Assembly: GCF_010211745.1 (NCBI RefSeq)
Contig: NZ_PDWQ01000007.1
Coordinates: 25,823 to 89,822 of the forward strand
DNA length: 64,000 bases
Source of the DNA: Pseudoxanthomonas kalamensis DSM 18571
GTDB lineage: Bacteria > Pseudomonadota > Gammaproteobacteria > Xanthomonadales > Xanthomonadaceae
Direction: 5' to 3'
Under the pieces are notes generated by a model. The model did no database searches, was not told the origin of the DNA, and saw only the letters and a program-made list of their open reading frames with translations. This document shows positions 29,051 to 37,993 of the stretch, piece by piece (positions within the stretch are counted from its first letter, which is position 1; each line of letters starts with the position of its first letter). The position numbers were made by a program, and so were the translations under genes.

Positions 29051-30081
29051 ACACCGAATCCCTGCATTCCGAAACCCACCCCGCCAGCCGCGCCTTGCCG
29101 GTCCGCGCATGGCTGCTGGCCGTGCTGGCCCTGTGCGCGCTGGTGCTGGCGCCGCGTCCAGCCGCCGCGCAGAGCTGCTGGATCAATGGCAGCATGAGCA
29201 TCGATTTCGGCACGGTCACTTCGGCCGGCAAGGACACTTCGAACACGCTCGGCTTCACCTGCTCCAAACCCGGGCTGCTCAATGCCGCCTATCGCGTATG
29301 CCTGTTCATCCCCGAAGGCAGCCCGATTCCCGGTGTCAACCCGCGCTGGCTGACCAACTACAACGGCGGCCAGATGGCCTACGACCTGTACTCCGACGCC
29401 GCGCGCACGCAGATCATCGGCCCCTACGGCAGCGGCTACCCGACCTACAGTTCCACCTTCTCGATATCGGGACTTGCCTACCAGGAAAGCAACGGCACGC
29501 TGCCGATCTACGGGCGGGCGCATGCAGGCCAGAGCCTGCCGGCCGCCTACGCCTACGCAAGCCAGATCAGCAATTCGCAGCTGCGCTACAGCTACAACGC
29601 AACAATCTGGCCGTTCAGCGTCTCTGCTCCCAGCGTCGCCGAATGTCTGTCCGGCGGCGGCTCGGGTTCGGGCATCGTGAGCTACTACACCGGGGTCGCT
29701 GCCACCTTCGCCAACACCTGCCATATCGTGGTAGCCAGCGACATGGATTTCGGCACCGCCCCGGCGCTGACCGGCAACGTCGATCAGACCTCGACCATCC
29801 AACTGGAGTGCCCGGTCGGCACCAGCTGGCAGGTGCGGCTGGACAACGGCAACCACGCGACCGGAAACACCCGGCGGATGGCCTCCGGCGGCAACTTCGT
29901 CACCTACAATCTCTACCGCAACGCCGCCCGCACACAGCGCTGGGGCAACAACAACGGCAGCGACGTGGATGGCTCCGGCAACGGCGCCACCCAGACGCTG
30001 ACCGTGTACGGGCGGGTGCCGGCGCAGGCCGCCGTCTCCGGCACTTATACCGACACCATCACCGTCACCCTGGTCTACTGA
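29047..30081 (+). CDS. Two-domain spore coat U tip adhesin, CsuE-like
   Basis: The 344-residue product has an N-terminal extension and a signal peptide ending AAAQ near residue 42. Two SCPU domains follow: residues about 43-200 ('[17 protein letters not shown]') and about 215-344 ('[12 protein letters not shown]', ending '[13 protein letters not shown]'). The second domain closely resembles the major pilin ('[20 protein letters not shown]' compared with 'RRMANGGIFVPYNLYSDNGR'), as expected for a tip subunit with an adhesive first domain and a pilin second domain. In Csu pili the tip protein binds hydrophobic surfaces. It is the last gene of the operon; no terminator follows before the rpsB promoter. 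Confidence 0.9.
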   Translation: MNTESLHSETHPASRALPVRAWLLAVLALCALVLAPRPAAAQSCWINGSMSIDFGTVTSAGKDTSNTLGFTCSKPGLLNAAYRVCLFIPEGSPIPGVNPRWLTNYNGGQMAYDLYSDAARTQIIGPYGSGYPTYSSTFSISGLAYQESNGTLPIYGRAHAGQSLPAAYAYASQISNSQLRYSYNATIWPFSVSAPSVAECLSGGGSGSGIVSYYTGVAATFANTCHIVVASDMDFGTAPALTGNVDQTSTIQLECPVGTSWQVRLDNGNHATGNTRRMASGGNFVTYNLYRNAARTQRWGNNNGSDVDGSGNGATQTLTVYGRVPAQAAVSGTYTDTITVTLVY

Positions 30082-30088
30082 CCCCGGA

Positions 30089-30118
30089 TTGCCGGCGGCG
30101 GCGGCGGCGGGCTATAAT
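30089..30118 (+). promoter_or_regulatory. Promoter of rpsB-tsf
   Basis: TTGCCG at 30089-30094 and a perfect TATAAT at 30113-30118 are separated by 18 bp. A GC-rich discriminator (TTCCGCGGC) follows, as in stringently controlled ribosomal promoters. The spacer is almost entirely GGC triplets. The promoter begins 8 bp after the pilus operon stop codon. Confidence 0.8.
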
Positions 30119-30124
30119 TCCGCG

Positions 30125-30371
30125 GCTTTGCGGGGCAACCCGTCAGGCACGTCCACGCCGGACGTCACCGGCGAATACACACCCATCGCCACCACCCGTG
30201 CCGGGGTGCCCCGAGACTTCTGGGATATTTCCAGAAAAATCAACGGGTTCGGTCACGGAAGCGATGGGGAGGCCCAACCCCGGAATCGTCGTGCCCGCCC
30301 TGGCGGACACTCCCTTGCGCGGCTCAACCAAGCCTGCCGCGCCCGGGCGATTCCCCATCAGGAGTACTGCA
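30125..30371 (+). promoter_or_regulatory. Long 5' leader of rpsB, candidate S2 autoregulatory region
   Basis: About 247 nt separate the predicted transcription start from rpsB. The region contains a perfect hairpin, ACGTCC/GGACGT at 30149-30165, and further GC-rich stems such as GGGG/CCCC elements near 30208 and 30270. It ends with AGGAG before the start codon. In Gammaproteobacteria, S2 represses rpsB translation through a structured leader; that this leader does so is inference. No substantial coding frame is present. Confidence 0.55.
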
Positions 30372-31217
30372 ATGCCCCAGATCACCATGCGCCAGATGCT
30401 GGAAGCCGGCGTCCATTTCGGCCACCAGACCCGCTACTGGAACCCCAAGATGGCACCGTACATCTTCGGCGCCCGCGGCAAAATCCACATCATCAATCTG
30501 GAAAAGACCGTCCCGCTGTTCAACGACGCGATGAACTTCCTCTCCGGCGTCGCCCAGAAGCGCGGCACCATCCTGTTCGTCGGCACCAAGCGCAGCGCGC
30601 GCGAGGCGATCAAGGAAGAGGCCGAGCGTTGCGGCATGCCGTTCATGACCCAGCGCTGGCTGGGCGGCACCCTGACCAACTTCGCCACGGTGAAGAAGTC
30701 GGTGGCGCGCCTGAAGGAACTGGAGTCGGCCGAAACCGACGGCACCTTCGACAAGCTGGTCAAGCACGAAGTGCTGGGCCTGCGCCGTGAGCGCGACAAG
30801 CTGGAAGCCTCGCTGGGCGGCATCAAGGACATGAACCGCCTGCCGGACGCACTGTTCGTCATCGACATCGGCCATGAAGACATCGCCATCAGCGAAGCCA
30901 AGAAGCTCGGCATCCCGGTGGTCGCCGTGGTCGACAGCAACTACGACCCGGCCCTGGTCGACTACGCCATCCCCGGCAACGACGACGCCATCCGCGCCGT
31001 GCAGCTGTATGCCCGCGCCGCCGCCGATGCCGTGCTGGAAGGCAAGGCCGCTGCTCCGAACGCCGCCAGCGTGCGCGAGGAAGACTTCGCCGAGTCCGGC
31101 GAGGACAAGCCCGCCCGCCGTCCGGCGCGCAAGGCGCCGGCGAAGAAGGCCGCCGCCAAGGCCGACGACGCCGGCAGCGACACTGCGGAAGCCGCCGAGG
31201 CTCCGGCCGCCGAGTAA
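30372..31217 (+). CDS. rpsB: 30S ribosomal protein S2
   Basis: The 281-residue protein is clearly S2: '[28 protein letters not shown]' in shortened form, '[20 protein letters not shown]', '[10 protein letters not shown]', '[13 protein letters not shown]' and '[11 protein letters not shown]'. It binds late at the back of the 30S head-body junction and is needed for S1 recruitment. Residues about 245-281 form an Ala/Lys/Glu-rich tail that is longer than in E. coli S2 (241 residues) and probably disordered. It has an AGGAG site and a 117-bp gap to tsf containing a hairpin. Confidence 0.98.
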   Translation: MPQITMRQMLEAGVHFGHQTRYWNPKMAPYIFGARGKIHIINLEKTVPLFNDAMNFLSGVAQKRGTILFVGTKRSAREAIKEEAERCGMPFMTQRWLGGTLTNFATVKKSVARLKELESAETDGTFDKLVKHEVLGLRRERDKLEASLGGIKDMNRLPDALFVIDIGHEDIAISEAKKLGIPVVAVVDSNYDPALVDYAIPGNDDAIRAVQLYARAAADAVLEGKAAAPNAASVREEDFAESGEDKPARRPARKAPAKKAAAKADDAGSDTAEAAEAPAAE

Positions 31218-31229
31218 CCGGCGCGCAAC

Positions 31230-31260
31230 GCAGCCGCGCCAGACTGCGCGGCTGCCCTTT
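31230..31260 (+). terminator. Partial terminator between rpsB and tsf
   Basis: A 10-bp stem, GCAGCCGCGC with GCGCGGCTGC around a 6-nt loop, is followed by CCCTTT. The weak T-run suggests attenuation rather than full stop, lowering tsf transcription relative to rpsB as known for this operon in E. coli. Confidence 0.6.
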
Positions 31261-31334
31261 CCCGGACTGCGGGTCCGGGCAACCGACATGGCGGGCACGT
31301 CCCGCCCAATCGCATTTCAATTCGAGGTTTACCC

Positions 31335-32213
31335 ATGGCTGAAATCACCGCTTCCCTGGTCAAGGAACTGCGCGAGCGCACCGGCGCCGGCATGATGGAG
31401 TGCAAGAAGGCACTCACCGAAAGCAACGGCGACATCGACGCCGCCGCCGAGGCGCTGCGCAAGTCCGGTCTGGCCAAGGCCGACAAGAAGGCCGGCCGCG
31501 TGGCCGCCGAGGGCCGCATCGCCGTGGCCCAGGACGGCGGCACCGCCGTGCTGGTCGAGATCAACTCCGAAACCGACTTCGTCGCCAACGACGCCAACTT
31601 CAAGGCGTTCACCGATGCCGTCGCCCAGGCCGCGCTGGCCTCCGGCGCCGCCGACGTCGAAGCGCTGAAGGCAGCCAAGCTGGCTTCCGGCGAGACAGTC
31701 GAGGAAGCACGCGCCGCTGCCATCGCCAAGCTGGGCGAGAACATGCAGATCCGCCGCCTGGTCCGCATCCAGAGCAGCAACAACGTGGCCGCCTACGTCC
31801 ACGGCGGCAAGATCGGCGTGCTGGTCGAGCTGGCCGGCGGCGACGCCGAACTGGCCCGCGGCCTGGCCATGCACGTGGCAGCGATGAACCCACCGCACAA
31901 CAAGGCTTCCGACGTGCCGGCCGAGTTCGTGGCCAAGGAAAAGGAAATCGAGCTGGCCAAGATGTCCGACAAGGACAAGAACAAGCCGGCCGACATCCTC
32001 GAGAAGATCATCAGCGGCAAGATCAACAAGATCGTCAACGAGGTCACCTTGTACGGCCAGCCGTACGTGCTGGATACCAACCAGACCGTCGAAGCCGCGG
32101 TCAAGGCCGCCGGTGCCGACGTGGTCGGCTTCCAGCGCCTGGCCGTGGGCGAAGGCATCGAGAAGGTGGTCGAGGATTACGCCGCCGAAGTCGCCAAGGC
32201 GATGCAGGTCTGA
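31335..32213 (+). CDS. tsf: Elongation factor Ts
   Basis: The 292-residue guanine nucleotide exchange factor for EF-Tu starts with '[29 protein letters not shown]' in shortened form, the diagnostic EF-Ts N-terminus. The TDFV motif follows in '[14 protein letters not shown]', which inserts into EF-Tu to displace magnesium. The coiled-coil and C-terminal module end with '[12 protein letters not shown]'. Length matches the long gammaproteobacterial form. It is co-transcribed with rpsB and followed by a strong terminator. Confidence 0.98.
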   Translation: MAEITASLVKELRERTGAGMMECKKALTESNGDIDAAAEALRKSGLAKADKKAGRVAAEGRIAVAQDGGTAVLVEINSETDFVANDANFKAFTDAVAQAALASGAADVEALKAAKLASGETVEEARAAAIAKLGENMQIRRLVRIQSSNNVAAYVHGGKIGVLVELAGGDAELARGLAMHVAAMNPPHNKASDVPAEFVAKEKEIELAKMSDKDKNKPADILEKIISGKINKIVNEVTLYGQPYVLDTNQTVEAAVKAAGADVVGFQRLAVGEGIEKVVEDYAAEVAKAMQV

Positions 32214-32237
32214 TCGTCGCAACGACGGATGCACCGG

Positions 32238-32270
32238 AAAGGCCGCGGGAAACCGCGGCCTTTCGCTTTT
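32238..32270 (+). terminator. Intrinsic terminator of rpsB-tsf
   Basis: An 11-bp perfect stem, AAAGGCCGCGG with CCGCGGCCTTT around a GAAA tetraloop, is followed by CGCTTTT. It lies 24 bp after the tsf stop. Confidence 0.92.
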
Positions 32271-32348
32271 CCGCCACTGGCCTGAGGCAGATGGACAGCC
32301 CGCGTCGCCCGCCCGCATAGTGGCGGCCGTTCCGACAGGGAGTCGCCC

Positions 32349-32705
32349 ATGCCTTCGATCACCCGCATCCCGCACCATGCCGACGATGCCGCACGCGAGG
32401 CCGTCGCGCCCGAGCGGCTGCTTTCCGGACGCCCGCAGCAGGCCGTCGCCAACCTCTATTCCGACCCCGGCAATGCCTTCCACTGCGGCGTCTGGGAAGG
32501 CGATCCCGGCGCCTGGCGTGTGCAGTACAGCGAGCACGAGTTCTGCCACCTGCTGTCCGGCCGCGTGCGGATGACGGCCGACGACGGCGACGAAGTCGTG
32601 CTCGCCGCCGGCGACAGCTTCGTCATCCCGGCCGGCTACTGCGGCGTGTGGGAAGTGCTGGAACCGGCGCGCAAGCTGTACGCCGTCTACGAACCCGCCA
32701 GCTGA
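32349..32705 (+). CDS. Small cupin-domain protein (DUF861-like)
   Basis: The 118-residue protein is a single cupin barrel: 'GVWEGDPGAWRVQYSEHEFCHLLSGRVRM' in shortened form gives motif 1, with Glu/His metal-ligand positions, and 'GDSFVIPAGYCGVWEVLEP' gives motif 2. This is the (S)-ureidoglycine aminohydrolase-like cupin group, often annotated as DUF861 and mostly of unknown substrate. Motif 2 lacks the usual final His (the pattern is P-A-G-Y-C-G-V-W), as in other members of the group. It sits alone between the tsf terminator and the pyrH promoter, interrupting the usual tsf-pyrH adjacency. Confidence 0.85.
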   Translation: MPSITRIPHHADDAAREAVAPERLLSGRPQQAVANLYSDPGNAFHCGVWEGDPGAWRVQYSEHEFCHLLSGRVRMTADDGDEVVLAAGDSFVIPAGYCGVWEVLEPARKLYAVYEPAS

Positions 32706-32731
32706 CGCTGCCCCCGGCGCTCGGCTAGAAT
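32702..32731 (+). promoter_or_regulatory. Putative pyrH promoter
   Basis: CTGACG (32702-32707) and TAGAAT (32726-32731) are separated by 18 bp and lie 28 bp upstream of the pyrH start codon. Matches to consensus are moderate. Confidence 0.5.
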
Positions 32732-32759
32732 TGCGCATCCAAACCGCACCGGGCCGACC

Positions 32760-33485
32760 ATGAACTCCCCCCTCGCCTATCGCCGCGTCCTGCTCAAGTT
32801 GTCCGGCGAGGCGTTGATGGGCAACGAGGACTACGGCATCGACCCCAAGGTCATCGGTCGGCTGGCGCGGGAAATCATCGAGGTACAGCAGGCCGGGGCC
32901 GAAGTGGCCTTGGTCATCGGCGGCGGCAACATCTTCCGCGGCGCCGGACTGGCCGCCGGCGGCATGGACCGGGTGACCGGCGACCAGATGGGCATGCTGG
33001 CCACGGTGATCAACGCGCTGGCCATGCAGGACGCGCTGGAGAAGCTGGGCGCGCGGGTGCGGGTGATGAGCGCGATCAAGATCAACGACGTGTGCGAGGA
33101 CTACATCCGCCGGCGCGCGATCCGCCATCTGGAAAAGGGCCGCATCGCCATCTTCGCCGCCGGTACCGGCAACCCGTTCTTCACCACCGATTCCGGCGCG
33201 GCGCTGCGCGCGATCGAGATCGGCGCCGACCTGCTGCTGAAGGCCACCAAGGTCGACGGCGTCTACGATGCCGATCCGAAAAAGGTGCCCGACGCCAAGC
33301 GCTTCGACAGCTTGAGCTACGACGAAGTCATCGCCCGCAACCTGCAGGTCATGGACACCGCCGCCTTCGCCCTGTGCCGCGACAGCGACATGCCGCTGCG
33401 CATCTTCGACATGGACCAGCCCGGCGCGCTGAAGCGCATCCTGCAGGGCGAGGCCATCGGCACCCTGGTCAAGGGCCGCGGCTGA
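32760..33485 (+). CDS. pyrH: UMP kinase
   Basis: The 241-residue enzyme of the amino-acid-kinase fold phosphorylates UMP to UDP and is essential. The N-terminal '[15 protein letters not shown]' phosphate loop, '[16 protein letters not shown]', '[15 protein letters not shown]' and '[21 protein letters not shown]' in shortened form, and '[16 protein letters not shown]' are all present. Length equals E. coli PyrH. It is normally followed directly by frr; here a cation-efflux gene intervenes. Confidence 0.98.
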   Translation: MNSPLAYRRVLLKLSGEALMGNEDYGIDPKVIGRLAREIIEVQQAGAEVALVIGGGNIFRGAGLAAGGMDRVTGDQMGMLATVINALAMQDALEKLGARVRVMSAIKINDVCEDYIRRRAIRHLEKGRIAIFAAGTGNPFFTTDSGAALRAIEIGADLLLKATKVDGVYDADPKKVPDAKRFDSLSYDEVIARNLQVMDTAAFALCRDSDMPLRIFDMDQPGALKRILQGEAIGTLVKGRG

Positions 33486-33572
33486 GCCAGCGCTCTTTTC
33501 CCGGCTTTCGCGCCGGCGGCTTCGCATCTCCCTGTGATTGTGTCCGCTGCGTCTCGGCGGCATGCTGAGCGC

Positions 33573-34490
33573 ATGGGACATTCGCATCACGGACACCACG
33601 GCCACGCGCACGGCTCGGCCACGCGCGCCTTCGCCGCGGTCACCCTGATCAATCTGGCCTACACCGCACTGGAAGCCGGCTACGGCTTCTGGACCAATTC
33701 GCTGGCATTGCTGTCGGACGCCCTGCACAACCTCGGCGACGTGCTCGGCCTTGGCCTGGCCTGGGGGGCCGCGGTGCTGGCCAAGCGCCAGCCGACGCCG
33801 CGGCACACCTATGGCTGGCGGCGGGCCACCCTGCTGTCGCCGCTGGCCAACGCCATCCTGCTGATGGTGTTCTCCGGCGCGCTGGGCTGGGAGGCGATCC
33901 GCCGCTTCAGCGCGCCACCGTCGATTCCCGCCCTGCCGGTGATCGTGGTCGCCGCGATCGGCATCGCCGTCAATCTGGGCGCGGCCTGGTTGATGCGCGA
34001 CGGCCACAGCCACGACCTCAACAAGCGCGGCGCCTTCCTGCACCTGATGGCCGACGCCGCGGTCTCGCTGGCCGCGGTGCTGGCCGGCGCCGGCATGCTG
34101 GCTTTCGGCTGGTCGTGGCTGGACCCGCTGACCGCGGTACTGGTCGGCGTGGTGATCGCGGTCGGCACCTTCGGCCTGCTGCGCGACAGCTTCAACGCCG
34201 CCATGGATGCAGTGCCGGGCGGTCTGGACCACGCCGAGGTCGAAGCCTTCCTGGTCGCGCAACCGGGCGTGCAAACGGTCCACCACCTGCACATCTGGCC
34301 GCTGGGCGCCGGCGAAATCGCCCTGACCGCGCATCTGATCCGACCCTCGACCGACGACCACGACAGTTTCATCGATGCCGCGACCCGGGCGCTGGAACAG
34401 CGCTTCGGCATCAATCACCCGACCCTGCAGATCGAACACGGCGGCCATTGCGCGCACGATCTGCACGATGCTGCGCCGCACGCGCACTGA
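33573..34490 (+). CDS. Cation diffusion facilitator (CzcD/ZitB-like) metal efflux protein
   Basis: The 305-residue protein starts with a His-rich segment ('MGHSHHGHHGHAHG') and has six predicted membrane segments. The CDF metal-site pattern is visible: 'LLSDALHNLGD' in TM2 and 'HLMADAAVSL' in TM5, giving the HDxxD-type zinc site. A cytoplasmic ferredoxin-like C-terminal domain follows and ends in another His-rich tail. It probably exports zinc, cadmium or cobalt in exchange for protons. The ATG at 33573 directly precedes the His-rich start. It lies between pyrH and frr on the same strand, 87 bp after pyrH, an unusual place for this family. Confidence 0.92.
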   Translation: MGHSHHGHHGHAHGSATRAFAAVTLINLAYTALEAGYGFWTNSLALLSDALHNLGDVLGLGLAWGAAVLAKRQPTPRHTYGWRRATLLSPLANAILLMVFSGALGWEAIRRFSAPPSIPALPVIVVAAIGIAVNLGAAWLMRDGHSHDLNKRGAFLHLMADAAVSLAAVLAGAGMLAFGWSWLDPLTAVLVGVVIAVGTFGLLRDSFNAAMDAVPGGLDHAEVEAFLVAQPGVQTVHHLHIWPLGAGEIALTAHLIRPSTDDHDSFIDAATRALEQRFGINHPTLQIEHGGHCAHDLHDAAPHAH

Positions 34491-34518
34491 ACCCGACCCG
34501 GCGGCAAACCGGTGCCGG

Positions 34519-34547
34519 GCCCGCTTCCGGTGGGGTTCGCCTATAAT
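34519..34547 (+). promoter_or_regulatory. Putative frr promoter (TATAAT box)
   Basis: A perfect TATAAT lies at 34542-34547 followed by a GC-rich discriminator (CCCGCG), 32 bp upstream of frr. No good -35 box is visible at the expected distance. It would give frr and the downstream genes their own promoter, independent of pyrH. Confidence 0.55.
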
Positions 34548-34579
34548 CCCGCGATTACGTCAGCAGTGCGGAAACGGGC

Positions 34580-35137
34580 ATGATCAACGAAATCAAGAGT
34601 GATGCGCAGGCGCGCATGGGCAAGAGCATCGAGGCGCTGCGCCACAATCTGGTCAAGATCCGCACCGGCCGCGCCTCCACCGGCCTGGTCGACACCATCC
34701 GGGTCAACGCCTACGGCAGCGACGCGCCGTTGTCGCAGGTGGCCTCGGTCGCGGTCAGCGACAGCCGCTCGCTGACTATCACCCCGTGGGACAAGACCAT
34801 GGTGGCGCCGATCGAGAAGGCCATCCTCGGTTCCGACCTGGGACTGACCCCCAACACCGCCGGCACCACGATCCGCCTGAACCTGCCGCCGCTGACCGAA
34901 GAACGCCGCCGCGAGCTGTCCAAGGTCGTGCATGGCGAAGGCGAGGAAACCAAGGTCGCCATCCGCAACATCCGCCGCGACGCCAATCAGCAGATCAAGG
35001 ACCTGCTGAAGGAAAAGTCGGTCACCGAGGACGAAGTGCGCCGCGGCGAAGACGACGTGCAGAAGATCACCGACAAGGCGATCAAGGACGTCGACGATGT
35101 GGTCAAGGCCAAGGAACAGGAGCTGATGGCGGTCTGA
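34580..35137 (+). CDS. frr: Ribosome recycling factor
   Basis: The 185-residue protein has the RRF signature: '[21 protein letters not shown]', '[18 protein letters not shown]', '[22 protein letters not shown]' in shortened form, and the terminal helix with '[18 protein letters not shown]'. With EF-G it splits post-termination ribosomes. Length matches E. coli RRF exactly. It has its own TATAAT box and is followed after 38 bp by uppS. Confidence 0.98.
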   Translation: MINEIKSDAQARMGKSIEALRHNLVKIRTGRASTGLVDTIRVNAYGSDAPLSQVASVAVSDSRSLTITPWDKTMVAPIEKAILGSDLGLTPNTAGTTIRLNLPPLTEERRRELSKVVHGEGEETKVAIRNIRRDANQQIKDLLKEKSVTEDEVRRGEDDVQKITDKAIKDVDDVVKAKEQELMAV

Positions 35138-35175
35138 ACCGGGCCGCAGCAGCCCGCGACGCACCGACCGCCTCC

Positions 35176-35922
35176 ATGCCCGATATCGTCATCCCGCGCC
35201 ACCTGGCCGTGATCATGGACGGCAACGGCCGCTGGGCCGAACGCCGCCACCGCCCGCGCATGATCGGCCACCGTGCCGGCGCGCGTGCGGTCAATGTCTG
35301 CATCGACTTCTGCCTGCAGCGCGGGATCGAGGTGCTGACCCTGTTCGCCTTCTCCAGCGAAAACTGGAAACGGCCGGAAGAGGAAGTCGGCGCGCTGATG
35401 AAGCTGTTCCTCAACGCGCTGGAACGCGAAGTGGACGAACTGCACCGGCGCGGGGTGCGGGTGCGCTTCATCGGCGAACGCGAACGCTTCGCCGCACCGA
35501 TCCGCGAACGCATGGCCGCCGCCGAAGCGCTGACCGCCGGCAATGCGCGACTGACCCTGGCCATTGCCGCCAGCTACGGTGGCCGCCAGGACATCGCCGC
35601 GGCCGCGCGCGCGCTGGCCGCCGAGGTCGCCGGCGGCCGGCTGCGCGTCGAGGATATCGACGAGGCCGCCGTCGATGCGCGCACCGCGCTGGCCGACCTG
35701 CCCGCGCCGGACCTGTTCATCCGCACCGGCGGCGACCACCGCATCAGCAACTTCCTGCTGTGGCAGCTGGCCTACACCGAGTTGTGGTTCACCGAAACCC
35801 TGTGGCCGGACCTGGACGCCTCGGTGCTGCAACAGGCGCTGGACGACTTCGCCGGACGCGAGCGCCGCTTCGGCCTGACCGGCGCCCAGCTGGCGCAGAA
35901 CCGCGAAGGAACTCCCGCATGA
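35176..35922 (+). CDS. uppS: Di-trans,poly-cis-undecaprenyl-diphosphate synthase
   Basis: This 248-residue cis-prenyltransferase makes undecaprenyl diphosphate, the lipid carrier for peptidoglycan and O-antigen. '[16 protein letters not shown]' carries the catalytic Asp, followed by 'GHRAGARAV', '[14 protein letters not shown]' and '[19 protein letters not shown]' in shortened form, with the ending '[11 protein letters not shown]'. The canonical 'GGE.R.SNF' reads GGDHRISNF here, with Asp at the magnesium-binding Glu position, a conservative change. The ATG at 35176 fits the family; its stop overlaps the cdsA start by 4 nt. Confidence 0.96.
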   Translation: MPDIVIPRHLAVIMDGNGRWAERRHRPRMIGHRAGARAVNVCIDFCLQRGIEVLTLFAFSSENWKRPEEEVGALMKLFLNALEREVDELHRRGVRVRFIGERERFAAPIRERMAAAEALTAGNARLTLAIAASYGGRQDIAAAARALAAEVAGGRLRVEDIDEAAVDARTALADLPAPDLFIRTGGDHRISNFLLWQLAYTELWFTETLWPDLDASVLQQALDDFAGRERRFGLTGAQLAQNREGTPA

Positions 35923-36782
35923 CCCGTACCCGCGTACTGGCCGCACTGGTCATGGCGCCGTTCGCGATCGCCGCGATCCTGCTGCTGCCGACCGCCTGGC
36001 TGGCCGCACTGGCCGCCGTCGCCCTGCTATTGGCGCTGTGGGAATGGTTCCGCCTGGCCGAGATCGACGACACCCTGTCGCGCACCGTGCTGCTGGCGGC
36101 CAATGCGCTGCTGATGGCCCTGCTGGTCTGGGCTTCGGCCGGGTCGCTGGTGCTGCTGCAGATCGTCGCCCTGGTCGGCGTGGGATGGTGGCTGCTGGCC
36201 CTGCTGTGGCTGCGCGGCTACGGCTTCGCCTCCAACCACGAGACCTGGGCGCGGGCGTTCAAGCTGGCGGCAGGCACGCTGGCGATCCTGCCGGCCTGGT
36301 GCGCACTGGCGCTGATCCACGCACAGGACCCGCAGCCGCTGTGGGGGCCGGTGCGCGAAGGCCACCTGTGGCTGCTGACCGCGCTGGCGATCGTCTGGGC
36401 CGCCGACAGCGGCGCCTATTTCGCCGGGATGAAGTTCGGCGGCCAGTGGTTCGGCAGCCGCCGGCTGGCGCCGCGGATCAGTCCGAACAAGACCCTGGAA
36501 GGCCTGCTCGGCGGCCTGCTGACCGCCATCGTGGTCGGCCTGTTGCTGGCGGCGCTGTGTGGCGCCAGCGCGGCGCAGATGCCGGCCGTGGCCCTGCTGG
36601 CCGCGGTCACCGCGCTGTTCTCGGTGATCGGCGACCTGTTCGAGAGCCTGCTCAAGCGCCACGCCGGGGTCAAGGATTCGGGCCAGCTGATCCCGGGCCA
36701 CGGTGGCGTGCTGGACCGCCTGGACGGGGTGCTGGCTGCACTGCCGGTGTTCGCCATCGGCAAGGAGCTGCTGGGCTTGTGA
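35919..36782 (+). CDS. cdsA: Phosphatidate cytidylyltransferase
   Basis: The 287-residue inner-membrane enzyme makes CDP-diacylglycerol from phosphatidate and CTP. It has about eight hydrophobic segments and the C-terminal CDS signature with '[13 protein letters not shown]' and '[27 protein letters not shown]' in shortened form. '[15 protein letters not shown]' holds a conserved Asp. It overlaps uppS (ATGA) and dxr (GTGA) by 4 nt each, so translation is tightly coupled. Confidence 0.96.
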   Translation: MTRTRVLAALVMAPFAIAAILLLPTAWLAALAAVALLLALWEWFRLAEIDDTLSRTVLLAANALLMALLVWASAGSLVLLQIVALVGVGWWLLALLWLRGYGFASNHETWARAFKLAAGTLAILPAWCALALIHAQDPQPLWGPVREGHLWLLTALAIVWAADSGAYFAGMKFGGQWFGSRRLAPRISPNKTLEGLLGGLLTAIVVGLLLAALCGASAAQMPAVALLAAVTALFSVIGDLFESLLKRHAGVKDSGQLIPGHGGVLDRLDGVLAALPVFAIGKELLGL

Positions 36783-37993
36783 CCGCCGCCGTCGCTACCG
36801 TCGAGTCCGGCAACGGCCGCCGCCGGGTCGCGGTGCTGGGCGCCACCGGCTCGATCGGCGCCAGCGCGCTGGACGTGATCGCCCGCCATCCGCAGCACTT
36901 CGAGGTCGCGGTACTGGCGGCCGGGAGCAACGTGCCAGCGCTTCTGGCCCTGTGCGTGAAGCACCGGCCGGCGCATGCGGTGATCGCCAATCCGGCCGCC
37001 CATGCCGAACTGGCCGACGGCTTGCGTCAGGCCGGCCTGCCCACCCTCGCCCATGCCGGCGAAGCGGCGATGGCCGAACTGGCCGCCAGCGACGCCTGCG
37101 ACACCGTGGTCGCCGCCATCGTCGGTGCCGCTGGCCTGCCTTCGACCCTGGCCGCCGCCCGCGCCGGCAAGCGCCTGCTGCTGGCCAACAAGGAATCACT
37201 GGTGCTGGCCGGCGAGCTGGTCATTGCCGCCGCGGCCACCAGCGGCGCCGAAATCGTGCCGATCGACAGCGAACACAACGCCATCTTCCAGTGCCTGCGT
37301 TCACGCCAGGCTCAGGGCGACGTCCGCCGGATCGTGCTGACCGCCTCCGGCGGCCCATTCCGCGGCCGCCCCCGCGCCGAACTGGAGACCGTCACCCCGG
37401 CGCAGGCAGTGGCGCACCCGCGCTGGTCGATGGGCCCGAAGATTTCGGTCGATTCGGCCACGCTGATGAACAAGGGCCTGGAGGTGATCGAGGCCCACCA
37501 CCTGTTCGGGCTGCCGGATGCGCGCCTGAACGTGCTGGTGCACCCGCAGAGCCTGGTCCATGCCCTGGTCGAATTCGTCGACGGCTCCACCCTGGCCCAG
37601 CTGGGCCTGCCGGACATGCGCACCGCGCTGGCGGTCGGCCTGGGCTGGCCGCAGCGGATCGAATCCGGGGTCTCCGGGCTGGACCTGCTGGCCCAAGGGC
37701 GGCTGGATTTCGAGCCCCCGGACACCGACGCCTTCCCCTGCCTGCGACTGGCGCGGCAGGCGCTGGTCGCTGGCGGCACCGCCCCGGCCGTGCTGAATGC
37801 CGCCAACGAAGTGGCTGTTTCAGCCTTTCTTCAGGGGCGGATAGGTTTCCTAGCCATTCCCGCGCTGGTCGAACAGACGCTTGCGGCGATGCCGGCGACC
37901 GCCGCGCCGTCGCTGGACGCCCTGCTCGAAACCGATGCGCAGGCCCGCCGAACCTGTTCCCGACTGATCGATCGCGCCCCTGTCCACGCATGA
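36779..37993 (+). CDS. dxr: 1-deoxy-D-xylulose-5-phosphate reductoisomerase
   Basis: The 404-residue enzyme of the MEP isoprenoid pathway has the NADPH-binding '[17 protein letters not shown]', the substrate loop '[14 protein letters not shown]' and '[14 protein letters not shown]' in shortened form, with the metal-binding Asp and Glu. '[23 protein letters not shown]' is also present in parts. The start is GTG at 36779 overlapping the cdsA stop (GTGA); no ATG fits. IspG of the same pathway lies in this window at 55-56 kb, and UppS nearby uses the product. Confidence 0.97.
   Translation: MTAAVATVESGNGRRRVAVLGATGSIGASALDVIARHPQHFEVAVLAAGSNVPALLALCVKHRPAHAVIANPAAHAELADGLRQAGLPTLAHAGEAAMAELAASDACDTVVAAIVGAAGLPSTLAAARAGKRLLLANKESLVLAGELVIAAAATSGAEIVPIDSEHNAIFQCLRSRQAQGDVRRIVLTASGGPFRGRPRAELETVTPAQAVAHPRWSMGPKISVDSATLMNKGLEVIEAHHLFGLPDARLNVLVHPQSLVHALVEFVDGSTLAQLGLPDMRTALAVGLGWPQRIESGVSGLDLLAQGRLDFEPPDTDAFPCLRLARQALVAGGTAPAVLNAANEVAVSAFLQGRIGFLAIPALVEQTLAAMPATAAPSLDALLETDAQARRTCSRLIDRAPVHA

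Noticed and set aside
33500..33525. Possible third REP copy (CCCGGCTTTCGCGCCGG) after pyrH
   Set aside because: Only a short part of the unit matches and the palindrome is broken, so chance similarity in GC-rich sequence is likely.
31329..34487. 1052-codon minus-strand open frame across tsf, pyrH and the CDF gene
   Set aside because: It is antisense to three clearly recognised plus-strand genes and its translation shows no domain.
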